From assembly GCA_013115145.1 (NCBI GenBank), contig JAAPAO010000151.1, forward strand, positions 1 through 61,667: DNA of 61,667 bases, written 5' to 3'. A program made the position numbers and the translations under genes. The notes under the pieces are model-generated. The model saw only the letters and a program-made list of their open reading frames with translations, searched no databases and was not told the DNA's origin. Every line of letters begins with the position of its first letter. The stretch's first letter is position 1. Shown in pieces: positions 11,318 to 25,100 of this stretch. This stretch comes from Perkinsus chesapeaki (Eukaryota > Perkinsozoa > Perkinsida > Perkinsidae).

Positions 11318-14300
11318 TCACCGAAGTTGTTTTGCCCAGTGGAGCTTACTTGTTAAACTGTGGAACCAATCATCGAGGTGCTGCGAATATGAAACGAACG
11401 GTACCGGTGACATACCTGCATATCGAAGGAGTTATATGTGCAAATCGCCGGGGTGAGGGTGTAAAGCCAAGAGAACCATGCCAACCACAGATTTCTACCC
11501 CACATTAAACTTAGTTGCTGAGAGGTAATTCTTATGCACCGTATGGATCGATACCGCACGCGATCAATATGGTGCGTTAAGATATTCAACGTGATGGCTT
11601 TGCAGCAGTCTCCATCGCCGCTGGCCTGGGTAGTAGTCGACGGAATAGTACCGGCGGAGCTGGGCTAGCCAGCTTGTTAGGCACTGCTGCTGGCTGGCTG
11701 GCTGCCACCGGGACAGTGCCGTAGATTTCACACCCGCCTCCGTCGATCAGATTCATATTTCGATCTGATCATAATCGAAACGTACTTGTTGTTATTCGAA
11801 CTCGTTGGCTTCGTTCAAGTCCAATCTCAATTGCTCCATCAAAACAGGCTACCGGAAGGCTTCTAGTATTTCGAGGAATAACAATCTGAATAGGAGAGAA
11901 ATGCTTAGGGTGGGATTCGAACCCAGGAGAAGCCAGGGCCTGCAAACCAACTCTCAATGGTATTTCAAGGGTACGTGGAGAACGCTGAAGTGCACTTGTA
12001 GAAGTTATGAAACAACAAAGCTCGTCAAAACGTGATCCACTTAGCGTCATCACAAACCGTCAAATTCCATAGATTGAAAAAAACTAGTACTTCTAAACCA
12101 TCCATTTGGGTACACAGAATGGCTACTAGCAAGCCTGACTCTAAGGAGACCGGAAATGCCCAGTGGGAGGTGCCACCGTGAAGGCATACTCTCGGCCTTC
12201 AATTTCAAGTGACAGCTCAGAGAGATGGTTAATTATGAGAATAGAGATGACTCGACTAAGTTCAAGCGTTCGCCCCCAACATGAGGAGATCTTACTGCTG
12301 AATTTAAGATTGTATTTATCGATTAATGTATAGTAGTTAATTTCTCATATTAACTTCATGAATTTTTATACAGAATGTGCACGTTTTAAACCATCATCTC
12401 CTCTCACTGATTCGGCGGGTAAAGATTCTCAATACATTTACCCTTCTCTATACACTCGGATACATAAGTCAGCTTACCTCTATAGAGGCACTGGCAGGCA
12501 AAACTAATGGGCGTTGATTCAAACCGTGAGGCGCAATCGGTGTTATCATAATACACGGCACGTTGGGGGCGACCTGAAGGAGCACCAGAGATATCTGCCG
12601 CCTGTAGTATCGATATCTTTCAATTGAGGCCGTAATAATCGTAAATGCACGCCCTACAGTACGTCTTGATAGTCCAAGACGATATAGGAAAATATAACGC
12701 TATGAGACGTCGCTATTTTATGAAGTTTCATAAATTTGGTTACCATCCGAGATGAAAGGTTGACTTTTTCAATGTAACTCTTCAGCAGTATTGTGATCGG
12801 TGAAAATAGAAGTGATCTTACACACGTTAGAATAACAAAAATGATCGAAAGGAATGTCCGAAGCAGAGTGCAGCACTTCGAGGAATGTCCGAAGCAGAGT
12901 GCAGCACTTCGAGGAATGTCCGAAGCAGAGTGCAGCATATCGATGAGTGACAGGTAAATGTAACATCAAATGTTATTCAGAGAGATTGTCTTGTCCCTCT
13001 CGTCCGCATCTGCCACAATGAGTCGGAGTTAGTAATATATCGTACTACTCCTTATTAGGATATCTTATACTCCTATATCTCCATATCTTAGAGTGTAGAT
13101 ACTCAAGAATTTGTAATATGGAGTTACTAACTTCACAATAGAATTGTTTACTGACTACCGCGAAACGCTAAAGTTCCATAATCCCCGACGGTGCATCCCC
13201 AAAGCAGTTTGAAAAAGTGAATCTTTCACAAATCCAACATCGTCCTCTAGTTCAGACTCGTTCAGATTTCGGACATTATCCTCCCCTTTCTCACCAGAGA
13301 TCCACCAGCTGCCATGCTGTACGCACTAGATCCGCTCGGTGTGCAAATAATCAAACCATCGCCTTGGAACTGCGTAACGTATTTCCCATCCACAATGAAA
13401 TCAAACCGCTGCAATGCGGCTTTGGCTCCCCTGAGCTTCACCATAATCGATCAACTGGGCGTGCGCTTTTTACCTCGCTATCACGCACTCGTTCAGCACT
13501 TGCTGCTGCAATATAACTTTCTCAGTGACACCGTCAGTCCCCTCGGGAGCGTCTGATGCGTCGATGGGCGACCCGTCCGGACTTGTTCGAATTTTACTGA
13601 TAACTTCACAGCGAAGTCTTGAACGCATTGTGCAAAACACCTGTGGAGCAATAATCGATCACGTGATCGATTTCCATAAACCTTTTCGGAGTAAACATCA
13701 TTCGAAATACCTTATTGTACAGCAAAGTATCCGAGGCACACAACAGGAACTACGCCCAAGGAACTTCGTATACAGTGTAGACGAGGTGTCATGGTGTAGA
13801 CTCTACAACTATACCCATATATATGCCTAGATCTGGAACGTAAGAAGGTTCCCCATCGATCAGAAACGAGAAGCCATAATCGGACGAAATTGAAAACTAG
13901 TAACCTTACTAGGATTAATTTAAAATAAATTACTTTATAGGACTAAGTCTTCTATGAAGTTTTCCAATATGAACGATGTTCGACAGCAAAATGCTTGACG
14001 CCCTAAGATGGGAATGATCCCTCTTGAGGCTGCTGCCGAAAAGACGCCCCTATTGTCGACATCAGGGCACAGCCCTCCATCGTAGTTGTTCCTGTTTACC
14101 TTGGATTTGGCTTCGTCATCCGCTTTAAGGACATTTTCAATCGGCGCATCGAATACCTTATTCAGCAACTCACGATATCTACAAAGGGAAGATACGAAGA
14201 AATGCGAAGGAACTTTTCAACGGTTTGACACCTGAATAAAGGTTAATAAACTTAATTTATCAAACAAGCCGAATATTTCCTCGAATTTTAAGCCTTCAAT

Positions 14301-17300
14301 CGCTGTCAGCTTGCCGGAATACGGCAAGCCTCTGGCACCTACTGTGAACACCCTTCGTGCACGCAAACGCAACTCGCGTTACGCAAGTGATATGTTCGTC
14401 TTCGGTCATGCACTACCGGGACAGTTTATCGCGAGGGCAGTGTGTGATAAGCATCTTCGATTGGCTATCGTCGACGAGCCAGATTGAGGAGACTCTCCGC
14501 CGGAGTCTCCGGCCCGGAGACATATTAACATACTTTGTTTTAGTATCGTCGTTTTAACGAACTGCCCAAAGTGATAGCCATGCGAGGTATACTCCCACAT
14601 AAATTACAAACAGTAGCTCCGGAGGACGTAGACTGAACTGCGTTATGTTGCCGATACCATATTCAAAGTTCCCCGATCAATATTAGCTGCCTTTCAGTGA
14701 ATTGTCTCTAGAACCTGCTACATAAGGCATATTCTGGTACGAAAGATTTCGTAGACATGAATATATTCTTTCCACTTGAGAGGGATACACTTGTAGTCGA
14801 GCGACTTGAACAAAGACAATCCGAGATGGGACTCCCGTTCTGCAAATATCTGCATAAGTTGTCCCAGAATGAGCCAAGTCGTGTGCGTGTCCTCGTCTGA
14901 ATGCATGAGAGCCAAACCAGGAGTGTTCTCGTTACCAGAAACTCGTTAAAACTCCTTAAGACAGTGTTCTACCTCCTAGAGGACTCAATACATGTAGCTT
15001 AGCCTTCCCCATATGGCTTAACTGTCGATAGCGACCTTCTTTTACGAACATGGCATGTGCTCAGCTCAGAAATGTCAGTATAATAGTCACGACTCGGTCA
15101 TTTGCGGATCGTTTCAAGTTCCCATTTGAAATAATTCGTGAACCTTCATGTCTTACAGTCAGGCTCAGACTGGATAGATTCCCTCTGACTTTTCAAGTCA
15201 CAAGGGACCAGTAGGCTGATAAGCGTAGAATGTCGGGCCCGACAGTCTGTCAGAACCCACCAACCGTGTGCTAACCCGCCGCTGTTAGACTCGGTAAGTG
15301 CTCTCGACATCACATTTCCTGATACCCTATCCAGGTGTTGCATCAGTGGGGGCTCTGGAGGCAAAGGCCCGAGCCACCTGCGGTAGGTGACCTACCATGC
15401 AAGGGATGAGTGTCCATAGAGAGGAGAAATTAAAGGCAGTTGAAGGAGAGTGAATCTGTTGAGGGCCTTTCACCGCTTGGTGATATTTCAAAATACCATT
15501 CACCGCTTAGTTAGCACAGAACGACGTGCATGCACGCACATTTAAGCACGAGTCTCACCAGCAGATCATCATCTTTAGTTGTTGTTGTTGTAGCTGCAAA
15601 ACTAATGAATACAAAAAATAACGACTCCAATTCTATCACCCGATAGCCCGACTAGCTCATTTGTGAATCACAGTCTGTGATGCAGGCACACCAGCGGCTG
15701 CAAATTCGCAAAGTTCAGACTCAATTTTTTTACCCGGTATTCGCATTCTTAGTTTTCCAGAAGCAGACCAATAGCTTACTTTTCAAAGGAATGCGGTGTC
15801 AAAAACCCCAAACTCCCTAGGGCGAATGCCACTACTGGCGGAGGCATCAACGACACTATGTTCCCACGACGATACAGGTTATCAGCTGAAACAAGGAGAC
15901 ATCGTAATCCTAAGCGATCTTGCATCGTTAAAAATTCACTATCAGTGCGGAAATATCTGTTGAACAGATTCTGTTCGGCTTCCTCACCGATGAGGACTTG
16001 CGAGCTGGGCTTTCTCATTATTTTATACAGGACTTAAGTGTTTTGACTGGGTATTTTCCGTATTTTCCTCCAATTTTTCTCACGCTTGACTACAGATGTT
16101 GCCAGCCTCGAGCATATTTCTCGCACCGTTTCCTACATACATATTCCACATACAAGGTACTGTATTGATTAGGTGCTAGAGTTTTCTTAACTCACTGAGT
16201 CCACCACGTCGCGAAATCCCCTTATTTTTTCGAAACCATATTTCATATTTTCCATTTCTGTATTGATTCAATACTATTGAAGTGAAACCTTAACCAAGCG
16301 TCAAAATTACACAACAAAATTTTTTCTTATTTTCTTAAATATAAAAAGGATAAATGATAAAATTCCGGCAAAGAATTTCAGTACCATGAAGACTCACTTT
16401 CCAGCCACATGATGGTTCGCAAAACCGTTCCATCTCCTCCAAGGCAAATAACCAAATCGACCATAACAGGCTCACAATCGTACTCATCCGGATCGGTCAA
16501 CATAACTTGTTTTCCGTCACCCATGACCATGCGGACTCCCTGCGTTGAGAAGATGCAAGGTAACACAAGATTACAAGATTCACCTCTCCTCCATCGCCTT
16601 CAATACAGCGCTTTCGGCAACCGAGGCAGTGAAATCGCGAAAGCGGGCCGTGCTCTCGCTGCGCAGCAACTGAAAATACTATGCAGCAAAACCGGCAGAG
16701 AAATAACGGATAAATCGCTTCTGCCGGGATTCGAACCCGGGACCCACCGTCAGGATCATTCGGGTCCAACAAAACACTCAATCCTCGTTCGTCCTTCACC
16801 CAATCTGCCACTTCCACGAGCGCCTTAGTCGCTTCCTCATCTCCCCATTTTTTAGTTACCAAAACCGTCCGAGGCGGCGAGCTCCTGAAGAGGCCATCAG
16901 TCGATTAACCAGGCGGGGTCCAGTAGTGACAAATCCTCTTAGGAAATATAAGATTCCACCCTCTTGCGCACACCTCCAAGAATCTACAATATATTTCCAG
17001 ATTAGTCCAATACAGAGATTCTACGACCGCACAATATAGATTTGAAAACATACTCATACTAGGTCTTCGTAACGAAGTGGCGGAGCTCGCTCAGCTGCTA
17101 GTTTGCTCATTGTTAGTTCGTCATCGCTCGTCTAGTGCTTTGGCGGTGCGAGCGAATGATCAAATCGCGCAGAAACGATTTAGAGAAGAAGTCTTGGGTT
17201 CGAATCCCACAGGCTACATTTTTCTATCAAAAAAAATGTTTTCGCGCTTTTACTCGACACACGGGGTAGCTTTCTTAAAATTGCTAATTTTCTAGGCATC

Positions 17301-18857
17301 CCCAGAGAAAGGGGAGTCTTTTCGTTTATATACCATCAGCTAGTTTGCTCTGGTTAACGAGAAATAATTCGTACGCACGCACGGCGAAATGATCCATTTC
17401 CAGATAATAAGCTCCGCTCGCTTCGCTCGCTCCGCAATTTTAGCTCGCTGAAAAGGACCTCGGTTATCTCGATACTTGGATACCAATGAGATGTTCTAAT
17501 TAGCGCACTGTGGAGATTTCTCTCACCACGCCAATTTGATGCTTCTTCCATCTCGAACTGGATGACTTCTCGGTAACTGTGGTTCATCCGTCGGTGTATC
17601 TGGACCGTTCAAGCTGCTCTGCGATCGGGCCAGCCAGGCGATTCCCAGAATAAACTCCTCAATGTCGATGGTGCCGGACCTGGAAAAAGATACTGAAAAT
17701 CGATCACGTGATCGATTTTACCTGTCAATGTCGAACGCCTGGAATGCACTCAAATATGTCACTCTTGCTAAGGGAATGCTTGTGTGCTTCTCTGAAAAAA
17801 ACAACTTCTGAAATTTTCCGGATTTTCCCAAAAATATAAGATTTGATCAAGGAATTGGAAAACGTGAGTTTCGATTTAGCGTAATCCAGCAGAGCAAAAT
17901 CTCCGGAAAATTTCTGCCAAGGGAAATTTTTTCTCACCTCCGTAGTGGTCATAATTAAGGAAAAAATTGACCAAGGCATATCCGTTCTCAAAATCGACAG
18001 GATCCAGATGCTTTTTCCCGCGCGCCAGAGAATGGAAAATAGTCGCTAATCGATAAAGGGTTTCATAATTGAAGCCGGTACCTGGCGTTGAGGAAATGCA
18101 AGATTTAGCAAGATCAACAAAATCCTTACGTTGCTGTAGGGATGATACTACTTTCGCTTTATCAAGCCATTCTTGCAGTGCCTACCAGGGGAAAAATGCC
18201 GAAATTTTCCAAAAATTCCCAAAACCATGGAACGCGATAATGACTGATCAATTACAGCTAATTATTGAGCGGAAAAACCCGCCGGAATTTTGCGAAAATT
18301 TTGTCAATTTTCCCTTTCCGATGCACGCAAGGGAAGACGCGCCGACTTCTCCAGACTTCCAAAATAATTTCGAGTGCGAAGCTGACTGTTTCCGAGAAGA
18401 TATGTTCAGAGTAATTCATGAAAACCTAGCATGAAGCTAAGATACTCATACCGGCTTGAGCTCTGGTGAAATATTGCCATCAGGTGAGATTCCCGGAAGA
18501 TTTGCTTCCTGTGCTGCCTCGCGACAGAAATCGATGACCGACTTTGGAGTTAGCGAGCGAGCCAGTGCTGGACTTTTCTGAAAATGAAAAAATGAATGAA
18601 TATTATCAAGTATACCGGGACCGAGAATTGAACCCACGACCTCCCGCTTACTGTATCCTGCCATCCTTGAATCAACCCACTTCGCCGCGGAGTTTTCCTC
18701 TTCCCCTCCGCTCGTGGACTCACTTCCGCGGGTGAATCTGCGAAATCGATCATGTGATCGATTACAATCTTCACTTACTAGAAGTCTGATTTAACGGCAA
18801 AGGAGTCGGTATCGATGACGATGAAGACGGTGTCATATCCGGAGACTCCTCCGACAT
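11318..18857 (-). CDS. EF-hand/NAD kinase fusion protein, copy A, 588 aa, 16 exons
   Basis: Predicted Ca2+-responsive NAD kinase making NADP+ from NAD+ and ATP. Exons: 18857-18779, 18737-18652, 18577-18452, 18181-18130, 18081-17938, 17791-17722, 17679-17527, 16884-16748, 16535-16398, 15885-15780, 14178-14100, 13640-13474, 13430-13295, 12573-12478, 11885-11786, 11415-11318. They total 1,767 nt = 589 codons with every phase matching. Residues 1-90: Ser/Pro-rich, basic. About 120-195: helical segment, then a canonical EF-hand loop DIDRSGTIDIEE near residue 182. After a ~45-residue linker the kinase begins at LVTKKW. Motifs: LGGDGTVLR near 314, [52 protein letters not shown], and the C-terminal DDWFHSL...LHW. 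The EF-hand exon ends TG and the first kinase exon starts G, so the two read as one frame. Confidence 0.88.
11890..11955 (-). repeat. tRNA-like element at the 3' end of a NAD-kinase A intron
   Basis: Sense to the gene. A T-arm/B-box GGGTTCGAATCCC is followed by a GCATTT tail and then the CTATTCAG acceptor of the exon at 11885. The acceptor stem does not pair, so it is not a tRNA gene. Confidence 0.7.
12851..12943. repeat. 31-bp tandem repeat, 3 copies
   Basis: Three adjacent copies starting at 12851, 12882 and 12913 share GGAATGTCCGAAGCAGAGTG. The third diverges at its end. The array lies inside the 721-bp intron of NAD-kinase A between the exons ending 13295 and starting 12573. Confidence 0.95.
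13431..13473 (-). other. 43-bp intron carrying the word ATCGATCAACTGGGCG
   Basis: Intron of NAD-kinase A between the exons ending 13474 and starting 13430; phases agree. On the plus strand it contains ATCGATCAACTGGGCG followed by TGCGC. Nearly the same word (then CGCGC) lies just 3' of the eIF4E stop at about 56634. Confidence 0.75.
13653..13672. repeat. 20-bp palindrome (P20), perfect copy
   Basis: AATCGATCACGTGATCGATT near the 3' end of the 459-bp intron before the exon at 13640, about a dozen bases from the CAG acceptor. Confidence 0.95.
16685..16747 (-). repeat. tRNA 3'-half-like sequence starting at a 5' splice site
   Basis: The intron starting at 16747 opens with a T-arm (CCGGGTTCGAATCCCGG, a perfect 5-bp stem and 7-base loop) nine bases after its GT, then GCGATTT. 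Only the 3' half of a tRNA-like unit is present. The equivalent intron of copy B has no such element. Confidence 0.75.
17065..17215 (+). repeat. tRNA-like element, antisense within a NAD-kinase A intron
   Basis: A B-box/T-arm TGGGTTCGAATCCCA at about 17191-17205 is followed by a T-rich tail, with an A-box-like GAGCTCGCTCAGCTG about 100 bases upstream. It lies in the 642-bp intron joining the EF-hand and kinase parts, on the opposite strand. Confidence 0.55.
17680..17721 (-). other. 42-bp intron built around the P20 palindrome
   Basis: Intron of NAD-kinase A inside the EF-hand loop. It starts GTAAAATCG, contains the perfect palindrome at 17698-17717, and ends TTTTTCCAG. Removing it restores the loop DIDR|SGTIDIEE. 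Confidence 0.9.
18605..18690 (-). repeat. tRNA-like sequence straddling an exon-intron boundary
   Basis: The T-arm GGGTTCAATTC lies in the intron starting at 18651, while the D-arm/A-box-like part (GGCGAAGTGGGTTGA) lies in the preceding exon. GT of the 5' splice site is 17 bases before GGTTC, the spacing expected if it occupied anticodon positions 35-36. Confidence 0.55.
18738..18778 (-). other. 41-bp intron built around a P20 variant
   Basis: First intron of NAD-kinase A: GTAAGT, then the palindrome with one change (AATCGATCATGTGATCGATT, 18744-18763), then CGCAG. Phases on both sides agree. Confidence 0.9.
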
Positions 18858-18904
18858 GGTGAAATCAGAACAGCTACAAAAAATAGGAAAACGGAAAATA
18901 CGAT

Positions 18905-18985
18905 TAAATGCATGAGAAACCGTCACTGGGATTCGAACCTGCGGCTGTTATTAACCACAACTTCACGCAAGATTATGAAGCCTTG
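18905..18985 (-). repeat. tRNA-like element upstream of the NAD-kinase A start
   Basis: A-box-like TGCGTGAAGTTGTGGTTAA and B-box AGGTTCGAATCCCAG are followed by GCATTTAATCG and a TTTTTTGTAG acceptor-like end just before the ATG at 18857. It may be a 5'-UTR intron. Confidence 0.6.
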
Positions 18986-19021
18986 TAAATCTTTGATGAA
19001 TTGTATTTTACAAATAAATCA

Positions 19022-19110
19022 CACACAACCAGGAATTGAACCAGGGACCTTCCGATAGCCCCAAAAACAGTCAGGCGCTCCCCTATCTGAGCTCTCTTGC
19101 CCAATGCAAT
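19022..19110 (-). repeat. tRNA-like element overlapping the stop codon of NAD-kinase B
   Basis: A-box GAGCTCAGATAGGGGAGCG and T-arm CCTGGTTCAATTCCTGG lie on the minus strand. The A-box part encodes the last residues and the TAG stop (19083-19085) of NAD-kinase B. It has ~10 extra bases in the anticodon arm and no pairing acceptor stem. Confidence 0.7.
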
Positions 19111-22100
19111 TTACTCCGCAAACTATGGAACCAATCATCCAAGTGTTGTGTTGTCGATACAAACGGTACCGGAGACATGCCTAACAGAACGAGAAATGTG
19201 ACTCATCCAGTCCACTCGGTCATCACCTTTAGAGAAAACGGAGAATTTAAAATCCAGATTCTTTAACAGACTCAACTTGCCTTCCTTACTATATCAAAAT
19301 CAACCAATAAATTTCCAAAAATTTTCCATGAAACTTTAAAAAATACTGCCTTATACAAAGTATTAAAATTTCCGGAAATTTTCCGAAATTTTCCCCAACG
19401 TACTTGTCGTTATCCGAACTCTGTTTCCCCTATTCAGCTCGATATTTGTTGCTCCATCAAAACTAGCAATCGGCAAGGTCCTCGATTCCTTCGGAATTCC
19501 AACCTGCAATCAAAAGGTCCCTGGTTCGAATCCCCCGGGAGGCATTTTTTACTTCAATTGTTGCTCCTGCTGGTAAAATCAATGGTCGCTGAGACAGGCC
19601 GTGCGGCGCTATCGGTGTTACCAGAATACAGGGCACATTTGGGGCAACCTGAAAAAATGGAAAATTCATGGTTTAATATCTACCTATTTTTTCAACAAGT
19701 TGTTCTACTTGTCGGTAAGGTAGAGTACCAGTCGTTCACCGAGGAAGTACTAGAGCGACGACCGTTACTTCTTCAGAAAATGAAAATTTTCAGTCGATTT
19801 CTCAAATTTTACATAAAATTTTCATCTATGAAGATCCTTGTTGGAGTTCGAGCATGAATGGCAAGCGAGATTCATGGAAAATGAGGAATTCTGAGATTGA
19901 AATGATTATCTGGACAATTGCCAGCCTTCCGCACTTCAATCATCTACAATCGGACAAAAGGGGGAATGTTTTGGAGATGCTAGGCAAGTCTGCTAAAATC
20001 GAACCTCCAACCGCGGTAAATCCACGTGAAGATCATCATGCTACCGTACCCCGGTTATGCTGGTTCGAAAAGTCATCAAACCTGCGAACTGCTCATCTTT
20101 ACTAAGCAGTGGGGCAAATTGAAAGATTGGAGAACATCACAGATTCGGAAGGCCTCAGTAATTTCCTTACCAGACTTCCACCAGCTGCCATGCTATATGC
20201 ACTCGAACCACTCGGTGTCGCTATTATCAATCCATCAGCTTGGTATTGGGTCATTAGTTGGCCGTCAACGTAGAAATCAAACTTGTGAAATGCTGATACG
20301 CATCCTCTAAGACAAAGGAAGAATATAATCGATCACGTGATCGATTTTGACAACTGATAAATGTTTAGAGCGTCTTGAATTTGTTTTACACAGATATCCA
20401 ATCTATGTTTGAATGTATACGTAGTCAAATAATTAGGGAGCCAGCTTTTGAACAGATACTGACTAGCAAACCTAAATCGATCACGTGATCGATTATCTTA
20501 CCTCGCAATCAAGCACTCGTTCAACACTCTGTGGATTCCAAGAACCTTTGGATCTTCCTCAGACTGGATCACTTCACATCGAAGTCGAGACCGAAGCGTG
20601 CAAAAAACTCTCTAAAAGTAAGGAATCTTAGCTTGAACCGTACAAGATACAAACTAGGTGAACTTTCTACCTTCTTTTTTGCTGCCTCGACATCTTTATC
20701 ATCTTTTCCCAGACAATCCTGTACCGGCGCAACTATCACTTGATTCAATAACGTCTTGAATCTACATTGCACCAAACAAAATGCATCCGAACTGCACCAG
20801 AATGACCTAATATACTTATGTCCTAAACAATATCATTTCATTTGCCCTGTTGTACCACACAACGAAGCTATTACAGTACCCGTCAACTGAGGACTGTATT
20901 TACTTCGCCGAGCTAGGCTGCGAAGTTTTAAACATAGAGGGTTTAATTTACGACAATTACATTGCGCACCTCTACATTGCTCAAAACAGTCCTTGGTGAC
21001 GGGTACTGTAACGCTCGCTTCGAAATGTGATCGCCAACGAACCGCCGCATGCTTGATTTAATTTCCCCTCCCAATCTACGACCTTACTACAGCTACTTTA
21101 ATTACAAATGATTCTCCCCGAGGCAGAATGACCGCGTGAAAGAGAAAATATTCCAAGTTAAATTGGCAATTCTGGCACGCGCAAAATTTTCGCTCGCCCA
21201 TATCAGTAACTAGGCATGAAACGGTTACAATATTTTGACAAGTGGGTCTGAACTACCATATGCGTAACATATCCGAAAATGAGCACTAAACTTGTTCCCG
21301 TTGTGAAGTAAGGATATTACTTCAAAATATTCTAAGTTTATTTGGAGGACTGTAGACCAGAGTTGGCCGAGGCGGCGCAAGTGAAGAATATTCTCTTTAC
21401 GTCTGTTCTGACTTTCTTTTTCACTATTCACGAATACTTCACATTATTTCTGCTATCAGATCATAATGGTACGATAAACACTTATAGGTTTACCGGTTTT
21501 ACTTTTTGACCTGAGTTATCCCTTATAACAATGTCCGAAGACACCTGCCGGCTACCTTCTCACCGACTCGATACAGAAGTCATACCATTCATTGCCGTGA
21601 GAAAATCGGTCGGAATTTTTCCGAAATTTTCCTTCCTTGCCAACAGACGACCACGTCGATATATTCGAGCAGGAAGTAGTTTTTGTAAATTACTTAACTC
21701 AGGTAAAAAACAATGCCAATCCTGTCCAGCTGCCGCATGCTGAGATTCAAGTCAGGAACCAACCGCAGCATGAAACAAATCGTCGAGCAATTACGATTTT
21801 TGAAAGGCAGCCTTCGCCCAGTAATTTCACCAATAAGCTCAACAACATATAGCTCTGAACACACCACGTATACTTTGGGCCGTGAACTGAACCAGCCATA
21901 AATTTACCCTTTCGATCAAAAAATCACACAAGACGCTGAAAAATGAAATTTATACTCTTCACCACGCCTGAAAGTGCTCATTCTCGACAGCGATATCCGC
22001 TAAATACGTTTTTTCTATCAGAATCGAACACACTGCAAATATAAATGATCGTGAATATCTCTCCCAACTTCCCACCTATCAAATGGATGGGGTGTCAGAA

Positions 22101-25100
22101 ATCCCAAGCTTCCCAAAGCAAATGCCACCACCGGAGGAGGCATCACAGTCATAGGTCGATTTCCTGGAGGGCTACCAACATCGGCCGGAGAGGCTGGTGC
22201 GTTTAGGTCATCAGCAGAAGCCGGGAGAGCTGAAAATTGACAAATAAAAAACGCTTCGCTCCGCTAGAATCACATTACTAACCCGGAAACAAGAAAAACT
22301 ACAATGAAAAAACGCTTCGCTCCGCTAAGATCACCGAATTTCTCGTTCTATGCATTATACGGTTTTGGCGTCTTTGGAACACATTTTGGAATTTGCTTTC
22401 TATTATATTCCTTTGCACTTTGATTTCTAGTTTTACCAACACTTCTCCCCGTGACATTGAAGAACAAATGTATTCAATTAAACACCCATTAAAAATGCCC
22501 CCACCAGGATTCGAACCCGCGTCGTCTTACATCGTCCTTCCTCCAACCAGTTGATAGTTCTCAATACCGTCCCATCTCCCCCGAGACACACAACCAAATC
22601 AACCATCAATTGCTGATCCGAATTCTGCTCAGTTGCCGACTCCGTATGATGCGAATCATTTTCATTTTCGATTCCATGAGGGGCAAATTCGGCGAATCTT
22701 CCACATCTAGCGGGTGCGATACCACCAACTGACAGATAGAAAGACCAAATCGATCACGCGATCGATTTAAAATGATGTTCAACTAAAATTCTTCTCTCTA
22801 CACGAATTCAATTACTGAGTGACTGATGATATATGAGAATCCCACAACATTTCTCACTCACACCACACCGCTCTCACCAATCTTAGCAACACGAATTTCA
22901 CGTGAAAAGTTGCCCTTGTAAAATTATTTAATCGATCAACCTCCAATCCGTGACAAGACTCCAAAGACCATCTTATTATTCGCAGAATAGTTACACACTA
23001 ACTCATACCAAAACGTAACATTTGACATACAGATATTCGATATTGGCTCCAACTGTCCACGCTTTAGTCTACCTTAAAATACAGTGCCCCAAGGTTTAAC
23101 ATTTTAAGTCAGAGTTAAATAAATATCTTTTCAAAAAGTGAAGTGCAAGCTTCAACCTCCCCCCGATATAGTACCATCCGGATCGTTAGGATCCATCACC
23201 ACACGAATGTCATACGCAGTTTTAAGCCATCTACCAACTTCAAGCAGAGCCGCCTTCGCTCGATTACTTCCCCATTTCTTTGTCACCAATATGACTTGCG
23301 GACGCGAGCTCCTGACAGAGAGAGTCACGCGCCACAAAATTCCGGACACCCTCATATGTCTTATAATATTACATCTCCACACTAGCCAACAAGATATTAC
23401 TATTGAAGAGAAGAAAACCTCAAAAAGGGCTGAAAAGTCGTCAATTCTAGTCCGCTACAAATGACTATCGATGTACAATACTTCCCAAATCCGCGAGGAG
23501 GCACACAGCGGAACGCCCCTTCAAAGCTGCTCAAACGTGTTAGTCTTTATTATAAAGTAGTAGATAGTACCATACTATTACAATACTTAACACTTGATGA
23601 TGATATAATCCAGCTCACGATATCATTACCCAACATTGTCCAAATATCAATTATCACTGAATTACCTCCCCCCCCCCAAATTACTACCAAGCCAAGTTGA
23701 CATTCCTGCCATCTCGCACCAAATGACTCTTCGGTAACTGCGGTACTCCATCCCCAAGACTGTCAAGAGTGTTCAAGTTGGCCTGCGATCTAGCCAACCA
23801 TGCAATGCCTTGAATGAATTCAACGACATCTATGTTACCCGACCTGGAGAGAATAGGGAACACAAGTGATAGAGTTCGAGCAGCTGATAATGATTCGGGG
23901 CGATTTCGATAGACTATGTAATATACACTAAACAACTCCTGGGTCCGTGAAAAGACGTAAATTCAAAAAAATTATGAAAATTACGTGGCCACTCCAACTA
24001 AATACATACCATGAGGAGTATCTTCGTCAGCCAGATGGATACCCAATAAAATTCCAACCTTATAAATTTTCCCCGCTACGTTCCCCGAGCCCGCTCGCTC
24101 AATATCACCTGTCCCTATCAAATGCTGTAAAAGCGCTAAGATACGTATCTTTAGAAAGTGGAACCCTCTTCGGTGGGTGGCCGCCTGATGCTTCATAAAG
24201 GCCTGAAAAGACGAGAAAAGAGAAAAAGAAAATTGAATAATTTCTATCTGGCCCGTTCATCAGTTCCACAGATCACGAAAAGAATTATTCGGCGACAAAG
24301 CGGGTATGTTCACCGCACTGAGCTTGCAAACATCAACATAGTCGAGTGGGCTCCTGTAGTACGTTTCGTCTCGAGTTCTCGATTATAAGGTTCCGAGAGC
24401 ATTCAAGTATACCCTCCGCGACCCGGCCCGCCGATGCTCTCGATAGGCCGGGATTTTCGTGCAGATTAAAATTCGCTATTTATCCACTGCAGGGCAACTA
24501 ATATAATATTATCCTCGACAGTCGGAGGGATGATATGGAAGTGAGAGATATTAGTTTTATTATCATACTACCTCGAGGAGAAGGCCTCAATCCAGGGAGC
24601 CTGGAAAACACCTTCGCCTTTACTCGATTAAATGTTTCTGAAACCCAGCCAATCGAGCATTGACTGGAACCTAATTCTACTGTGTAAAATAAATTAAGAA
24701 TCGACTATGGACTGGGATAACACTTTGCTATCGTATCGATTGTACGGTAGGAGGAGGGGCGACAGATCTGTCTGTGACTTTCCGTTCATATCTGTCAGCC
24801 TACCCAACCCAGCCAAAACTGCCAAAAACCGCCCAGAATTTTCCTAGAAATTCCGTTTCCTCGCGAGATAGCTACAACGTAGAGCCATTCCAATACTGAT
24901 AGAGATACACTATGAAATTTTCAGAAGTATTAAAAACCTGCGGGATGCCTATTGCACTATATAGCGGAGGAAATTATATAATCGAACACCGCCGCGGGCG
25001 TGGCCTCCAGTATTACTAGAGTACTCCTCGTAATTTATGAAATAGTTGACCAGAGCAAATCCATTGTCAAAGTCGGAGAAGTCGAGCGTCTTCTTTCCTC

